Part shown: positions 35,490 to 49,950 of the stretch, piece after piece
Position numbering within the stretch: the stretch's first letter is position 1
Layout of the letters: every line of letters begins with the position of its first letter
Assembly: GCA_947374485.1 (NCBI GenBank)
Contig: CANCCF010000001.1
Span: 16,603-80,602, forward strand
Direction: 5' to 3'
DNA length: 64,000 nucleotides
Source of the DNA: Comamonadaceae bacterium
Lineage (GTDB): Bacteria > Pseudomonadota > Gammaproteobacteria > Burkholderiales > Burkholderiaceae_C
Program-made: the position numbers and the translations under genes
The notes under the pieces: generated by a model
The model's database searches: none
What the model was told of the DNA's origin: nothing
Seen by the model: only the letters and a program-made list of their open reading frames with translations

Positions 35490-36473
35490 TTACTTCACGC
35501 CCAGGGATTTTTTGGCGGCGTCCAGCAAGTCGGTCTTGACCCAATCGGTAGCCACCGGCGGCTTGTCCATCTTGCCGATGCCGGCCTTCACCATCATGTC
35601 GGTGGAGACCTGGATGTGTGCGGGCGTGATGTCAAAGCTGTAGGGCGAGTTGCCAATGGCGTCGTCAAAGTCGTCCTTGGTGATCTGGCCCTTGAACAGG
35701 GTTTGCGTCACGTATTTTTCGGCCACGGCCTTGTTGTCGATAAAGGTCTTGGTGGCCTCGACAAAGCAGCGCATGAATTTTTCCGCCGTGGGGCGGTGTT
35801 CCTTGTAGAACTTTTCCGTCATCACCAGGGTGCGCACCGGCTCGCCGATCGGGGTGTCGTAGGGCTTGATGACCTCCACGCCAAAGTTCTTGTTGATTGC
35901 CTGCGAGCCCTGCGGCTCGGTCTGCATGATGGCATCGAGATTCTTGCCAATCAGCGCGGCATTCAGGTCCGGGTAGCTGAGGTAAATCAGCTGCACGTCC
36001 TTGCCCGGTGCGTCGGCGGAGGTGAGGCCGTTTTGCGCCAGCTCGGTGGCCAGCAGCAGCTCCTGGATGCTGCCGCGCGTGACACCCACTTTTTTGCCCT
36101 TGAGGTCTTTCACCGTCTTGATGCCCGCATCGGGCCGCGCCACCAGGCGTGCGCCGCCCTTGGCAAAACCGGCCACCACATAGATCGGGATGCCCTTGGC
36201 ACGGCCCGAGATGGCGGCTTCCGACGCGGTGGCGCCCACATCGAGCTCACCGGCGATGATGGCTTGCATCACGTCGAGCCCCTTGGCAAAGGTGCTCTCC
36301 TCGACCTTGATGCCACACTTGGGCGCGATCTCCTTGATGTAGGAGATGGCGGCAAAGTGCGCCAGCTTGAGGTTGCCCAGGCGGATCACGTCATCGGCGG
36401 CGTGGGCGGAAGAACTGGTGAACGCGGTGAGGCTGGCGCAGGCCAGCAGGCCCGCGGCAAGGGGTTTGAACAT
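35490..36473 (-). CDS. ABC transporter substrate-binding protein (NitT/TauT/SsuA type)
   Basis: A 327-residue periplasmic protein with a signal peptide (LAAGLLACASLTAFTSSSAHA). The NMT1/SsuA-type fold is visible in LKLAHFAAISYIKEIAPKCG, DVMQAIIAGELDVGATA, DLKGKKVGVTRGS and AALIGKNLDAIMQTEPQ. It heads the importer operon. Its ligand is unknown: sulfonates, taurine, pyrimidine precursors or aromatic acids are all possible in this family. Confidence 0.87.
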   Translation of the reverse strand: MFKPLAAGLLACASLTAFTSSSAHAADDVIRLGNLKLAHFAAISYIKEIAPKCGIKVEESTFAKGLDVMQAIIAGELDVGATASEAAISGRAKGIPIYVVAGFAKGGARLVARPDAGIKTVKDLKGKKVGVTRGSIQELLLATELAQNGLTSADAPGKDVQLIYLSYPDLNAALIGKNLDAIMQTEPQGSQAINKNFGVEVIKPYDTPIGEPVRTLVMTEKFYKEHRPTAEKFMRCFVEATKTFIDNKAVAEKYVTQTLFKGQITKDDFDDAIGNSPYSFDITPAHIQVSTDMMVKAGIGKMDKPPVATDWVKTDLLDAAKKSLGVK

Positions 36474-36626
36474 GGTGTGTCTCCTGTTGGTTGTTGGGGC
36501 CAGGTGCGCGTGCGTCTGGCGGTGAGCCGATTGTGGCGCGCGTGCGCCTGCTTTGCATCTGTAGAAATACGCAGGTTCGGGCCACGCGGGGCGGTAAACT
36601 GCGCCTCAGTCAAAAAAGCCATTGCA

Positions 36627-41681
<5,055 letters not shown>

Positions 41682-43571
41682 GCGCAACGGAGGCCGGCAT
41701 CATTTCGATCAACCAACCGCTGGAAGAACAGTTCGTCGAACGCCTGCCCAGTCCGCAGGGTGTGGCCCTGGCCATTCTGGGCGCCTGCGCCCGCGAGGAT
41801 GTCAGCATGGCCGAGGTCGCGCGCCTGGTGCAGACCGACCCGGCCCTGAGCGGGCGCCTGCTCGAGCGTGCCAACGCCGCCGCCCAGGGCGGGCGCCCGG
41901 TGATTGCCATTGCCCAGGCGGTCAACCGCCTGGGGCTGGAGGCGGTCAAGCAGCTGGCCCTGTGCTTCTCGCTGGTGGACCAGTATTCCAAGGGCAAATG
42001 CCAGGCCTTTGACTACGCCCATTTCTGGAGCCACTCCCTGCTCATGGGGGTGGCCATGCAGGAGTTTGGCGCGCTGCAAAAGCTGGGCTCACCCGATGAG
42101 CTGTTCACCTGCGGCCTGCTGGCGCAGGTCGGGCGGCTGGCGCTGGCCACCGCCTACCCGGAGGAATACAGCCGCCTGCTGGCCAGCGGCGCACGCGGCG
42201 TGCAACTGCTGGCGCTGGAGCGCGAGCAGTTGCACCTGGACCACCTGCACCTGTCACGCGAGTTGATGACACGCTGGGGCATACCCGGCGTGCTGGTGGA
42301 GCCGGTGCAATGGCACGAAGACCCTGCGCTCTCGCTCCTGCCAAACCGCTCGCGCCCCTGGTACCTGTGCCAGACGCTGCACCTCGCGGCCCGTCTGGGC
42401 GACTTTGGCCTGGCCAAAAAGGCCGAGCAAACCCACCAGACCACCGAGCTCACCGAGGCCGCCAGCCAGCTCGGGCTCAAGGCCGACGCCCTGGGCGAGC
42501 ACGTGGACAGCACCCTCGCCCAGTGGCAGAGCTGGGCCACGCGCCTGAGCATCAAGGCCCCGCCGAGTGTGGCCTTCGACCGCATAGTGGAAGACCACCT
42601 GTACGTGCAGACCACCTCCGAGTCGCTGTGGCTGCGCGTGCTGGTGGTGGAAGACGACCCGGCGGTGCGCCGCCTGCTGCAAACCTGGCTGGAACGGGAA
42701 TGCCAGCACACCGTGGCGGTGGCCCACAACGGGCGCGAGGCGCTGGCGCTGGCGGTGGACTTTGCGCCGCACATCGTCATCACCGACTGGCGCATGCCGG
42801 AAATGGACGGCCTGGAGATGTGCCGCGTGCTGCGCTCGAGCAACTGGGGCCAGAGTGTCTACGTGCTGATGCTCACCGCCGCCGAGCTGGAAAGCGAGCT
42901 GGTGCTGGCCTTTGACGCCGGGGTGGACGACTATGTCTCCAAGCCGCCGAATTTGCGCGCCCTGGGTGCGCGCCTCAAAGGCGCCTGGCGCTACGTCAAG
43001 CTGCGCGAGGCGGCCGAGCAGGACAGCAAGCGCCTGACCGACATGGCGGCCGAGCTGGCCCTGACCAACCGGCGCCTGCAGCTGGCCGCCATGACCGACC
43101 CCCTGACCGCCCTGGCCAACCGCCGCGCTGGCCTGCAGGCCCTGTCGCAGGCCTGGAGCGCGGCCAAACGGCACAACGACGCGCTGACCCTGCTGAGCTT
43201 TGACATCGACCACTTCAAGGCCATCAACGACCGCTACGGCCACGCCGCGGGCGACCTGGTGCTGCAGCGCGCAGCCCAGACGCTGCGCCAGGCCGCTCGC
43301 AAGGAAGACACGGTGTGCCGCTGGGGCGGCGAGGAATTTCTGGTGGTGTCACCCAAGGTTCTGCAGGGCGAAGGGTTGCTCGCTGCCGAGCGCCTGCGCC
43401 GCGCCGTGGCGGCACTGGTGGTGCGCTACGAGAACCAGGACATTGAAGTGCGCGTGAGCGTGGGCATTGCCACCTGGAACAATACGCTGGTTGACCAGGA
43501 CGAGCTGATCGCCCAGGTGGACAAGGCCCTCTATGCCGCCAAGGCGGGTGGACGCAACGGGCTGGCGGTGT

Positions 43572-44735
43572 TCAAGGATGGCCGAGCACACTGTGTGCAG
43601 GTGTGAGCAGCGGCCCCACCGGCACGCGCATGTCATCGAGGTAATCACGCGCAATGTTGATGCTGGAGGCCACGCCGATCTGCGGCAGGTGCTGGCTCAG
43701 CCAGTGCGCCGCACTCTGGCGCCCGAGGTCGCGCAGGCGGTAGATCAGCGCGCCATCGGTCTGCGCCTTGCTGGCTGCCGGGTAGCTGTCGAGCGCATGC
43801 CCGCCGTCGATGCGGTGCATCAGCACGTCCTTGTAGTGGCGCGGGTCCAGCTTGCCCTCGGCGAGCAGGCGTTTGACGAAGTCGATGGCGCGCATTTCGG
43901 CAATCAGGGCCGAATTGAAGGTGATCTCGTTGAGCCGGTCCAGGATGTCGGCGGCAGTGGTGGGCAGGGTGTTGCGGCGCAAGGGGTTGATCTGCACCAG
44001 CACCACATCGCGGCTTTGGCAGTCATACACCAGCGGGTGGATGGCCGGGTTGCCGGAGTAGCCGCCGTCCCAGTATTGCTCGCCCTCGATCTCGACAGCC
44101 CGGAACACCGTGGGCAGACAGGCCGAGGCCATCACCGCCTTGGCCGTCAAGCGGTGGCCGGAAAAGATTTCGGCCTTGCCCGTGCTCACCTTGGTGGCCA
44201 GCACAAACACCTTCACACCCGGGTAGGCGGCCAGGCGCTCAAAGTCGATTAGGCGCTCCAGAAAGTCGTGCAGCGGGTTGATGTCCAGCGGGTTGGTCTG
44301 GTAGGGCGAAAAGGAACTGGCCCAGAAGCCGGTGAGGGCGTCGCTGACCATCTGCCCGGGTGACTGATGCCCGCCCAGTGCGGCCAGTCCGCCAAACAGC
44401 AGGTCAAAGGGCACGCGCTGCGCCTGCGACAGGCTGGTCTGCAAGGCGCCCATGGCCACCACGCCGTCCCACAGGTCTTTGAGCGAGGCCCGCGCCGCCT
44501 CGCGCTGGGCGGCCTCGGGTTGGCCCGCCGCACGCGCCAGGCCGTGCGCCATGGCCACCGCGTTCATGGCGCCCGCGCTGGTGCCGCTGATGCCCTCAAA
44601 GGTCAGCCGTCCGTCTTCGAGCAAGGTGTCGAGCACACCCCAGGTGAAGGCGCCGTGCGAGCCACCGCCCTGCAGGGCCAGGTTCACCGGTCCGGGGGGC
44701 AGCGCGGGGTGGGGGCTGGGGTTCAAGCGGCTCAT
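43572..44735 (-). CDS. Patatin-like phospholipase family protein
   Basis: A 387-residue cytoplasmic serine hydrolase. The oxyanion motif GGGSHG, the nucleophile motif GTSAG and the Asp-Gly-Gly dyad (YWDGGYSGN) are all intact, so lipase or esterase activity is expected. The ATG at 44735 is chosen; the frame is open a few codons upstream from a TTG. Its 3' end overlaps the convergent HDOD-GGDEF gene by 35 bases. The substrate is unknown. Confidence 0.85.
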   Translation of the reverse strand: MSRLNPSPHPALPPGPVNLALQGGGSHGAFTWGVLDTLLEDGRLTFEGISGTSAGAMNAVAMAHGLARAAGQPEAAQREAARASLKDLWDGVVAMGALQTSLSQAQRVPFDLLFGGLAALGGHQSPGQMVSDALTGFWASSFSPYQTNPLDINPLHDFLERLIDFERLAAYPGVKVFVLATKVSTGKAEIFSGHRLTAKAVMASACLPTVFRAVEIEGEQYWDGGYSGNPAIHPLVYDCQSRDVVLVQINPLRRNTLPTTAADILDRLNEITFNSALIAEMRAIDFVKRLLAEGKLDPRHYKDVLMHRIDGGHALDSYPAASKAQTDGALIYRLRDLGRQSAAHWLSQHLPQIGVASSINIARDYLDDMRVPVGPLLTPAHSVLGHP

Positions 44736-44772
44736 GGCAGCACTGTAGGGCAATTCATGGCTTTGATTATTG

Positions 44773-44788
44773 CCCCCTCAGCAGGGGG
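44773..44788. terminator. CCCCCT/AGGGGG hairpin
   Basis: A perfect six-base-pair, all G/C-rich stem CCCCCT-cagc-AGGGGG lies in the 100-base gap between the patatin-like and Lrp genes. No T-tract follows. It would lie downstream of the Lrp gene (minus strand) and could terminate it weakly. It resembles the core of the repeats at 62032-62195. Confidence 0.4.
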
Positions 44789-44835
44789 TCGGCACCCACA
44801 AGGGCCAAGCCCAGCGCGGGCACCGTCTGTGCCGT

Positions 44836-45255
44836 CTAGCGGTAGGTCGCCAAATGGATGTTGGTCTCGGTGCTGCGGATGCCGCTGATCAGGCGGATGC
44901 GCTCCAGCACCTCGGAGAGTTCGGTCATGCTGCGCGCTTCAATCGCCGCCAGCAAATCCCAGCGCCCGTTGGTGTCGTGCAGCTCGGCCACACCGGGCTC
45001 GCCCAACAGGCTGGCTTTGACCAGGCGCGTCTGGTTGCCCTCCACCAGCACGCCCATCCAGGCGCGTATGCGTTCGGTCTCGACGTCCGGGCGCAGGCGC
45101 ACGGTGTAGCCGTGGATGACGCCGCTGTCTTCGAGTTTGCGCAGGTGGTTCGTTACGGTGCCGCGTGAGACCTTGAGTTTATGGGCCAGGTCGGCCACGT
45201 TCATGCGGGCGTTTTGGCGCAGGAGGGCGATGAGTTCCTTGTCGGTTGCGTCCAC
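44836..45255 (-). CDS. Lrp/AsnC-family transcriptional regulator
   Basis: A 139-residue regulator with an N-terminal helix-turn-helix (about 3-50; NVADLAHKLKVSRGTVTNHLRKLEDSGVI) and a C-terminal RAM ligand domain (about 60-139). The GTG start at 45255 is chosen because an AAGGAG site lies seven bases upstream and no ATG precedes the helix-turn-helix. It is divergent from the ornithine cyclodeaminase gene 134 bases away. An amino-acid effector such as ornithine or arginine is likely but inferred. Confidence 0.87.
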   Translation of the reverse strand: MDATDKELIALLRQNARMNVADLAHKLKVSRGTVTNHLRKLEDSGVIHGYTVRLRPDVETERIRAWMGVLVEGNQTRLVKASLLGEPGVAELHDTNGRWDLLAAIEARSMTELSEVLERIRLISGIRSTETNIHLATYR

Positions 45256-45389
45256 AGTGGCTCCTTGTGCATTTCGTCAGATAACTATGACATTTTGCCA
45301 ATGAACTGGCGTTTTGCTTGCCTTTTTGTGACTTTTCATTCACAGCGCAATACGCCAAACTCGTTCCATACCGCTTGAGGAGAGACACC

Positions 45390-46508
45390 ATGCACCCCCT
45401 GAACACCCCCGCCCGCCACCTTCCCACCGCTTTTTTGAGCCCGCAGCACGTGGCCGAGATCGTGCACACGCGCGGCCTGCCCGCCATCTTCCAAGGCTTG
45501 GTCGAGACGCTGCGCGCCGACTTTTTGCGCTGGCCGGAGTTTGACAAATCGGCCCGTGTGGCGAGCCACTCGGCCAAGGGCGTGATCGAACTCATGCCGA
45601 TTGCCGACGCCAGCACCTACAGCTTCAAGTACGTCAACGGCCACCCCGGGAATACCCGGCAGGGCCTGTCCACGGTGATGGCCTTTGGCGTGCTGGCCGA
45701 TGTGGACACCGGCATTCCCCTGCTGGTGAGTGAGCTGACGCTCACCACCGCGCTGCGCACCGCCGCCACCTCGGTCATGGCCGCGCAAGCCCTGGCCCGC
45801 CCCGAGAGCCGCGTGATGGCCCTGATTGGCAACGGCGCGCAAAGCGAGTTCCAGGCGCTGGCCTTCCATTACCTGATGGGCATTGAAGAAATCCGCCTGT
45901 TCGATGTGGACGCAGCAGCCACGGAAAAACTCATGCGCAACCTGCAGGGCACGTCATTGCGCCTGGTGCAGTGCGCCAGCGCGTTGGAGGCGGCGCGCGG
46001 CGCCGACATCCTCACCACGGTGACGGCCGACAAGGCGCTGGCCACCATCGTCACGCCCGACATGGTCACCCCCGGCATGCACATCAACGGTGTGGGTGGC
46101 GACTGCCCCGGCAAGACCGAGCTGCACCCGGAGGTATTGCGCCGGGGCCCGGTCTTTGTGGAGTACGCACCGCAGTCGCGCGTGGAAGGTGATGTGCAGC
46201 AAATGCCGGCTGATTTTCCGGTGACCGAGCTGTGGCAGGTGCTGAGCGGTGCGGCTGCAGGTCGCACATCCGCAGACCAGGTGACGGTGTTTGACTCGGT
46301 GGGCTTTGCGCTGGAAGACTACTCGGCCCTGCGCTTCATGCGTGCGCAGGCGCTGGCACTCGGCATGGGCGAGCCGCTGCCGCTGATTCCGGCGCTGGCC
46401 GATCCGAAGAATCTGTTTTCGGCACTGGGCAACGCCGTGCCGCAGCGTGTGGAGGGCGTGCAGGCATTGGACAGCGCCGCCCGGAGCGTGGCCTACTCGG
46501 GTGCATGA
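45390..46508 (+). CDS. Ornithine cyclodeaminase family protein
   Basis: A 372-residue protein of the OCD/mu-crystallin family. It is expected to convert L-ornithine to L-proline and ammonia with bound NAD. Landmarks are NGAQSEFQALAF (coenzyme loop), the LLVSELTLTTALRTAATS active-site segment and HINGVGGDCPGKTELHPEVL. The ATG at 45390 has GAGGAGAG upstream. It overlaps the next gene by ATGA. Divergent Lrp and downstream AraC/GlxA regulators frame it as an amino-acid catabolic unit. Other OCD members reduce imines, so the substrate is inferred. Confidence 0.87.
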   Translation: MHPLNTPARHLPTAFLSPQHVAEIVHTRGLPAIFQGLVETLRADFLRWPEFDKSARVASHSAKGVIELMPIADASTYSFKYVNGHPGNTRQGLSTVMAFGVLADVDTGIPLLVSELTLTTALRTAATSVMAAQALARPESRVMALIGNGAQSEFQALAFHYLMGIEEIRLFDVDAAATEKLMRNLQGTSLRLVQCASALEAARGADILTTVTADKALATIVTPDMVTPGMHINGVGGDCPGKTELHPEVLRRGPVFVEYAPQSRVEGDVQQMPADFPVTELWQVLSGAAAGRTSADQVTVFDSVGFALEDYSALRFMRAQALALGMGEPLPLIPALADPKNLFSALGNAVPQRVEGVQALDSAARSVAYSGA

Positions 46509-47485
46509 CGCGCCACGTTTTTGATTTTCTGCTGCTGCCCGAGTTTTCCTTTATTGGCTTTGCCGCCCTGGTGGAGCCGCTGCGCATTGCCAACCGCTTC
46601 CAGAGCGGTGCCTATGACTGGCGCATGGTTTCCATGGACGGCCTGCCCGTCATTGCCAGCAACGGCATCGCGCTGCACCCGCAGGCCCGCCTGGCCGACG
46701 CCAGCGCGGCCCGCGTGGTGTTTGCCATTGCCAGCTTCAATCCCTTGAACGATTACAGCCCCGCGCTGGGGCGCCAGCTGCAGCAGCGCGTGCAACAGGG
46801 CGCCACGCTGGGCGCCATCGACACCGGCTGCTTTGTGCTGGCCGAGGCGCATCTGCTCAAGGGCGAAAGCGTGACCCTGCACTGGGAGGCCGTGCCCGCA
46901 TTTCAGGAACGCTACCCACTGATTCCCGTACAAGGTGAGGCGCGCTTCACCTTGTCAGACCGGCTGATGACCTCGGCCGGTGCCATGGCCAGTGTGGACC
47001 TGATGCTCGAGGTGATCAGCCGCGACCATGGCGATGCGCTGGCGCTGCAGGTCTCCGAGCAATTGGTGAGCGGCTGGGTGCGCGCACGCGCCGACCACCA
47101 GCGCCTGCAAATTGCAGCGCGCTACCAGGTGCACAACGCCCGGGTGGTGCAGGTGATCGGGCGCATGGAGCAGCACCTGGAAACCCCCTTGTCCAGCGAC
47201 GCGCTGGCCGAACCGCTCGGCGTCACGCGGCGCCAACTCGAGCGCCTGTTCCAGGAGCACCTGCGCTTGAGCCCGGTGCAGCTGTATTTGAAGCTGCGCC
47301 TGGAGCGCGCGCGCCACCTGCTGCGCCAGACCAGCATGGGCGTGATCGAGGTGGGGCTGGCCTGCGGCTTTGCCTCGGCCTCGGTGTTTTCGCGTGCCTA
47401 CCGCAGGCAGTTCGCAGTGGCACCCAGCGAGGACCGCAAGGAGCCGGGGCCGCCGCGCCCGGCGCCTGTGTCTACTCGTTCGTAA
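46505..47485 (+). CDS. GlxA-family AraC-type transcriptional regulator
   Basis: A 326-residue regulator. Residues 1 to about 190 form a DJ-1/PfpI-like amidotransferase-type sensor domain (GAIDTGCFVLAEAHLL, with the family cysteine). About 215-305 is an AraC helix-turn-helix (LAEPLGVTRRQLERLFQEHL and VGLACGFASASVFSRAYRRQF). The ATG overlaps the ornithine cyclodeaminase stop, so the two are translationally linked. Relatives regulate arginine, carnitine and glycine-betaine catabolism, consistent with control of ornithine use. Confidence 0.86.
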   Translation: MTRHVFDFLLLPEFSFIGFAALVEPLRIANRFQSGAYDWRMVSMDGLPVIASNGIALHPQARLADASAARVVFAIASFNPLNDYSPALGRQLQQRVQQGATLGAIDTGCFVLAEAHLLKGESVTLHWEAVPAFQERYPLIPVQGEARFTLSDRLMTSAGAMASVDLMLEVISRDHGDALALQVSEQLVSGWVRARADHQRLQIAARYQVHNARVVQVIGRMEQHLETPLSSDALAEPLGVTRRQLERLFQEHLRLSPVQLYLKLRLERARHLLRQTSMGVIEVGLACGFASASVFSRAYRRQFAVAPSEDRKEPGPPRPAPVSTRS

Positions 47486-48053
47486 GCAGGCGCTCGATGC
47501 GGCGGTCCGGAACCAGCCAGATGCAGGCCACCGCAATCATCAGCAAACCCGACAGCGAAGGCCAACCCAGCAAAGCCAGGGGAATCGCCACCACATAGGC
47601 CGCCAGTGAAATTTTGCCCTTGGTATCCCGGCCCACGGCCTGTGACAGGACCGACGTCGGCCCATGGGCGCGGGCGATTTGCCATTGCAAAACCGTGTAG
47701 CTGATGGCGCACAGACACAGGTCCACTGCATACAAGGCCATGGGGGTGGCAGCGAAGTGGTTCTCACCCACCCAGGCGGTGGTGAAGGGCATGAGCGAGA
47801 GCCAGAACAGCAGGTTCAGGTTGGCCCACAAAATCGGCCCGTTGACGTGCTTGGCGGTGTGCAGCAGGTGGTGGTGGTTGTTCCAGTAGATGCCTACGTT
47901 CACAAAGCTCAGCACATAGCTCAGCACAATGGGCCACAGCGGCAGCAGGTCTTCCAGATGCTCGCCGTGCGGCACCTTGATCTCCAGCACCATGATGGTG
48001 ATGATGATGGCGATCACGCCATCGCTGAAGGCTTCGAGGCGGTTCTTGTTCAT
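47472..48053 (-). CDS. TMEM175-family potassium channel-like protein
   Basis: A 193-residue membrane protein with six hydrophobic helices. Residues near the start (NKNRLEAFSDGVIAI) hold the RxxxFSDG motif of the TMEM175 family, whose first helix forms the K+ filter. A histidine-rich stretch (NNHHHLLH) at the second/third helix is also typical. The ATG at 48053 is chosen; the frame is open further upstream into the next gene. Bacterial members are tetrameric K+ channels, though most are uncharacterised. Confidence 0.8.
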   Translation of the reverse strand: MNKNRLEAFSDGVIAIIITIMVLEIKVPHGEHLEDLLPLWPIVLSYVLSFVNVGIYWNNHHHLLHTAKHVNGPILWANLNLLFWLSLMPFTTAWVGENHFAATPMALYAVDLCLCAISYTVLQWQIARAHGPTSVLSQAVGRDTKGKISLAAYVVAIPLALLGWPSLSGLLMIAVACIWLVPDRRIERLLTNE

Positions 48054-48061
48054 GGCGCCAA

Positions 48062-48715
48062 TCAGTCGGCCTGAAAGCCCGCAGCCTTGTGGCTGCCATC
48101 GCAATAGGGTTTGTTCTGGCTGTGGCCGCAGCGGCACAGGTAGGTTTCATTGACCTTGTTGCAGGTGCGCCCGGTGCCGCTGACCACTTCCAGATTGCCT
48201 GTCACCCGCAGGGGTCCGTTGGGCAGGGGTTGCAGATTCAGCGGTCCATTGCGCACCGCCAACGCGGCAAAAGTTGCCGTGGCCGGTTCGCCACTGGCCA
48301 CAAAAGCCGCTGCCACATGGCTGCCATCGCAATACGGCTTGTTCTGTGACTGACCGCAACGGCACAGGGTGGCGCGTGGGTTCGGCTGTGGCGAGCCCTT
48401 GATCTGCAGCTCGGCTTCAAAAGCCAATGGGCCGTTTTCGCGCACACGCACGGTGTTTACCAACGGGGCGCCATTGGAGTCGGCATACGCGCCAGCAGTT
48501 GCCGGGTTGCGCACCACCGTGATGGCGCCCGAAGGGCAGTTCTGGCCTATGCGGATGAGCTCCTCCACCGGTTGTGCATCCGGGTGTATCCAGGCACCCA
48601 CCACATTGGGCACGAACACATCGGGGTGCGAGAGCACGCAAGTACGCGAATGGATGCATTTGCTGGCATCGAAATGGATGGTGGCGTGTGTGCCGGCGAC
48701 TACCTCTGTGGCCAT
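48062..48715 (-). CDS. Iron-sulfur protein: Fer4-like domain plus two CDGSH motifs
   Basis: A 217-residue protein. The N-terminal ~75 residues have a divergent mono-cluster ferredoxin pattern (CIHSRTC and NCPSGAI). The C-terminal part has two CDGSH-type [2Fe-2S] motifs (CRCGQSQNKPYCDGSH and CRCGHSQNKPYCDGSH). The two motifs are nearly identical, indicating an internal duplication. It is eight bases upstream of the TMEM175-like gene, with which it is probably co-transcribed. Redox function is likely; the partner is unknown. Confidence 0.85.
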   Translation of the reverse strand: MATEVVAGTHATIHFDASKCIHSRTCVLSHPDVFVPNVVGAWIHPDAQPVEELIRIGQNCPSGAITVVRNPATAGAYADSNGAPLVNTVRVRENGPLAFEAELQIKGSPQPNPRATLCRCGQSQNKPYCDGSHVAAAFVASGEPATATFAALAVRNGPLNLQPLPNGPLRVTGNLEVVSGTGRTCNKVNETYLCRCGHSQNKPYCDGSHKAAGFQAD

Positions 48716-48822
48716 GGGGGACTCCTATTGGGTATTTGAAAAGTGCGCTTGTGGGGCGGTGCAATAATTCTTCAGCTTGCAGCCTGCACCCCCATTCACT
48801 TTACGGCAATTGCGCCCACCCC

Positions 48823-49911
48823 ATGACTTCTTCTGTCGCCGCCCCCCTGACCACCCACGACTCCACCCGCATTGACGACACCCGCATCAGCGCGGTGCGC
48901 CCGCTCATCACGCCGGCCCTGCTGGAAGAAAAGTGGCCGGTGCCGCTGGCCGCACAGGCTCTGGTGGAGAGCAGCCGCGCCGCCATCTCGGCGGTGCTGC
49001 ACGGCACCGATGACCGGTTGATTGTGGTGGTGGGCCCCTGCTCCATCCACGACCATGCGCAGGCCATGGCGTACGCGCGCCAACTCAAGACACAAGCCGA
49101 TGCGCTGCAAAAAGATTTGCTGGTCGTGATGCGCGTGTATTTTGAGAAGCCCCGCACCACCGTGGGCTGGAAGGGCTACATCAACGACCCGCATCTGGAC
49201 GGCAGCTTTGCCATCAACGAGGGGCTGGAGATGGCGCGCAAACTGATGCTCGACATATTGGAATTGGGCCTGCCGGTGGCCACCGAGTTTCTGGATTTGC
49301 TGAGCCCCCAGTTCATCAGCGAACTGGTGAGCTGGGGTGCCATCGGCGCGCGCACCACCGAGAGCCAGAGCCACCGGCAACTCGCCAGCGGTCTCTCCTG
49401 CCCCGTGGGTTTCAAAAACGGCACCGACGGCGGCCTGAAAGTGGCCAGCGACGCGATCCAGGCCGCCCAGGCGCCACACGCCTTCATGGGCATGACCAAG
49501 ATGGGCCAGGTGGCGATTTTCGAGACGCGTGGCAATGCGGATTGCCATGTGATTCTGCGCGGCGGCAAGACCACCAACTACGCGGCGGCCGATGTGGAGG
49601 CAGCCTGTGCGTTGCTCAAAAGCGCAGGCCTGCGTGAGCAGGTGATGATCGATGTGAGCCACGCCAACAGCAGCAAGCAGCACCAGCGCCAGATCACCGT
49701 GGCCGCCGATGTGGCTGGGCAGATTGCAGGGGGCGATGCGCGCATCACCGGGATGATGATCGAGAGCCATCTGGAGGAAGGGCGCCAGGATATTGTTCCC
49801 GGTACGCAACTGAAGCATGGCGTGTCGGTGACGGATGCCTGCATCAGCTGGGCGCAGACCGTGCCGGTGCTGGAGCAATTGGCGGCGGCGGTCAGGGCGC
49901 GGCGGGCTTGA
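48823..49911 (+). CDS. 3-deoxy-7-phosphoheptulonate (DAHP) synthase, class I
   Basis: A 362-residue DAHP synthase of the AroF/G/H class, first step of the shikimate pathway: phosphoenolpyruvate plus erythrose-4-phosphate. Landmarks are VVVGPCSIHDH, MRVYFEKPRTTVGWKG, GARTTESQ, GFKNGTDG and DVSHANSSKQH (with the metal-binding Cys and His residues). The ATG at 48823 is chosen for the normal N-terminus. The isozyme (Phe-, Tyr- or Trp-sensitive) cannot be told from sequence by eye. Confidence 0.92.
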   Translation: MTSSVAAPLTTHDSTRIDDTRISAVRPLITPALLEEKWPVPLAAQALVESSRAAISAVLHGTDDRLIVVVGPCSIHDHAQAMAYARQLKTQADALQKDLLVVMRVYFEKPRTTVGWKGYINDPHLDGSFAINEGLEMARKLMLDILELGLPVATEFLDLLSPQFISELVSWGAIGARTTESQSHRQLASGLSCPVGFKNGTDGGLKVASDAIQAAQAPHAFMGMTKMGQVAIFETRGNADCHVILRGGKTTNYAAADVEAACALLKSAGLREQVMIDVSHANSSKQHQRQITVAADVAGQIAGGDARITGMMIESHLEEGRQDIVPGTQLKHGVSVTDACISWAQTVPVLEQLAAAVRARRA

Positions 49912-49950
49912 GGCGTATTGCCCCTCCCGCGCAGCGAGCGAAAAGTACCG

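Noticed and set aside
35376..36626. N-terminal extension of the hybrid kinase frame
   Set aside because: It runs antisense through the ABC permease and binding-protein genes and shows no domain. The kinase begins after 36600.
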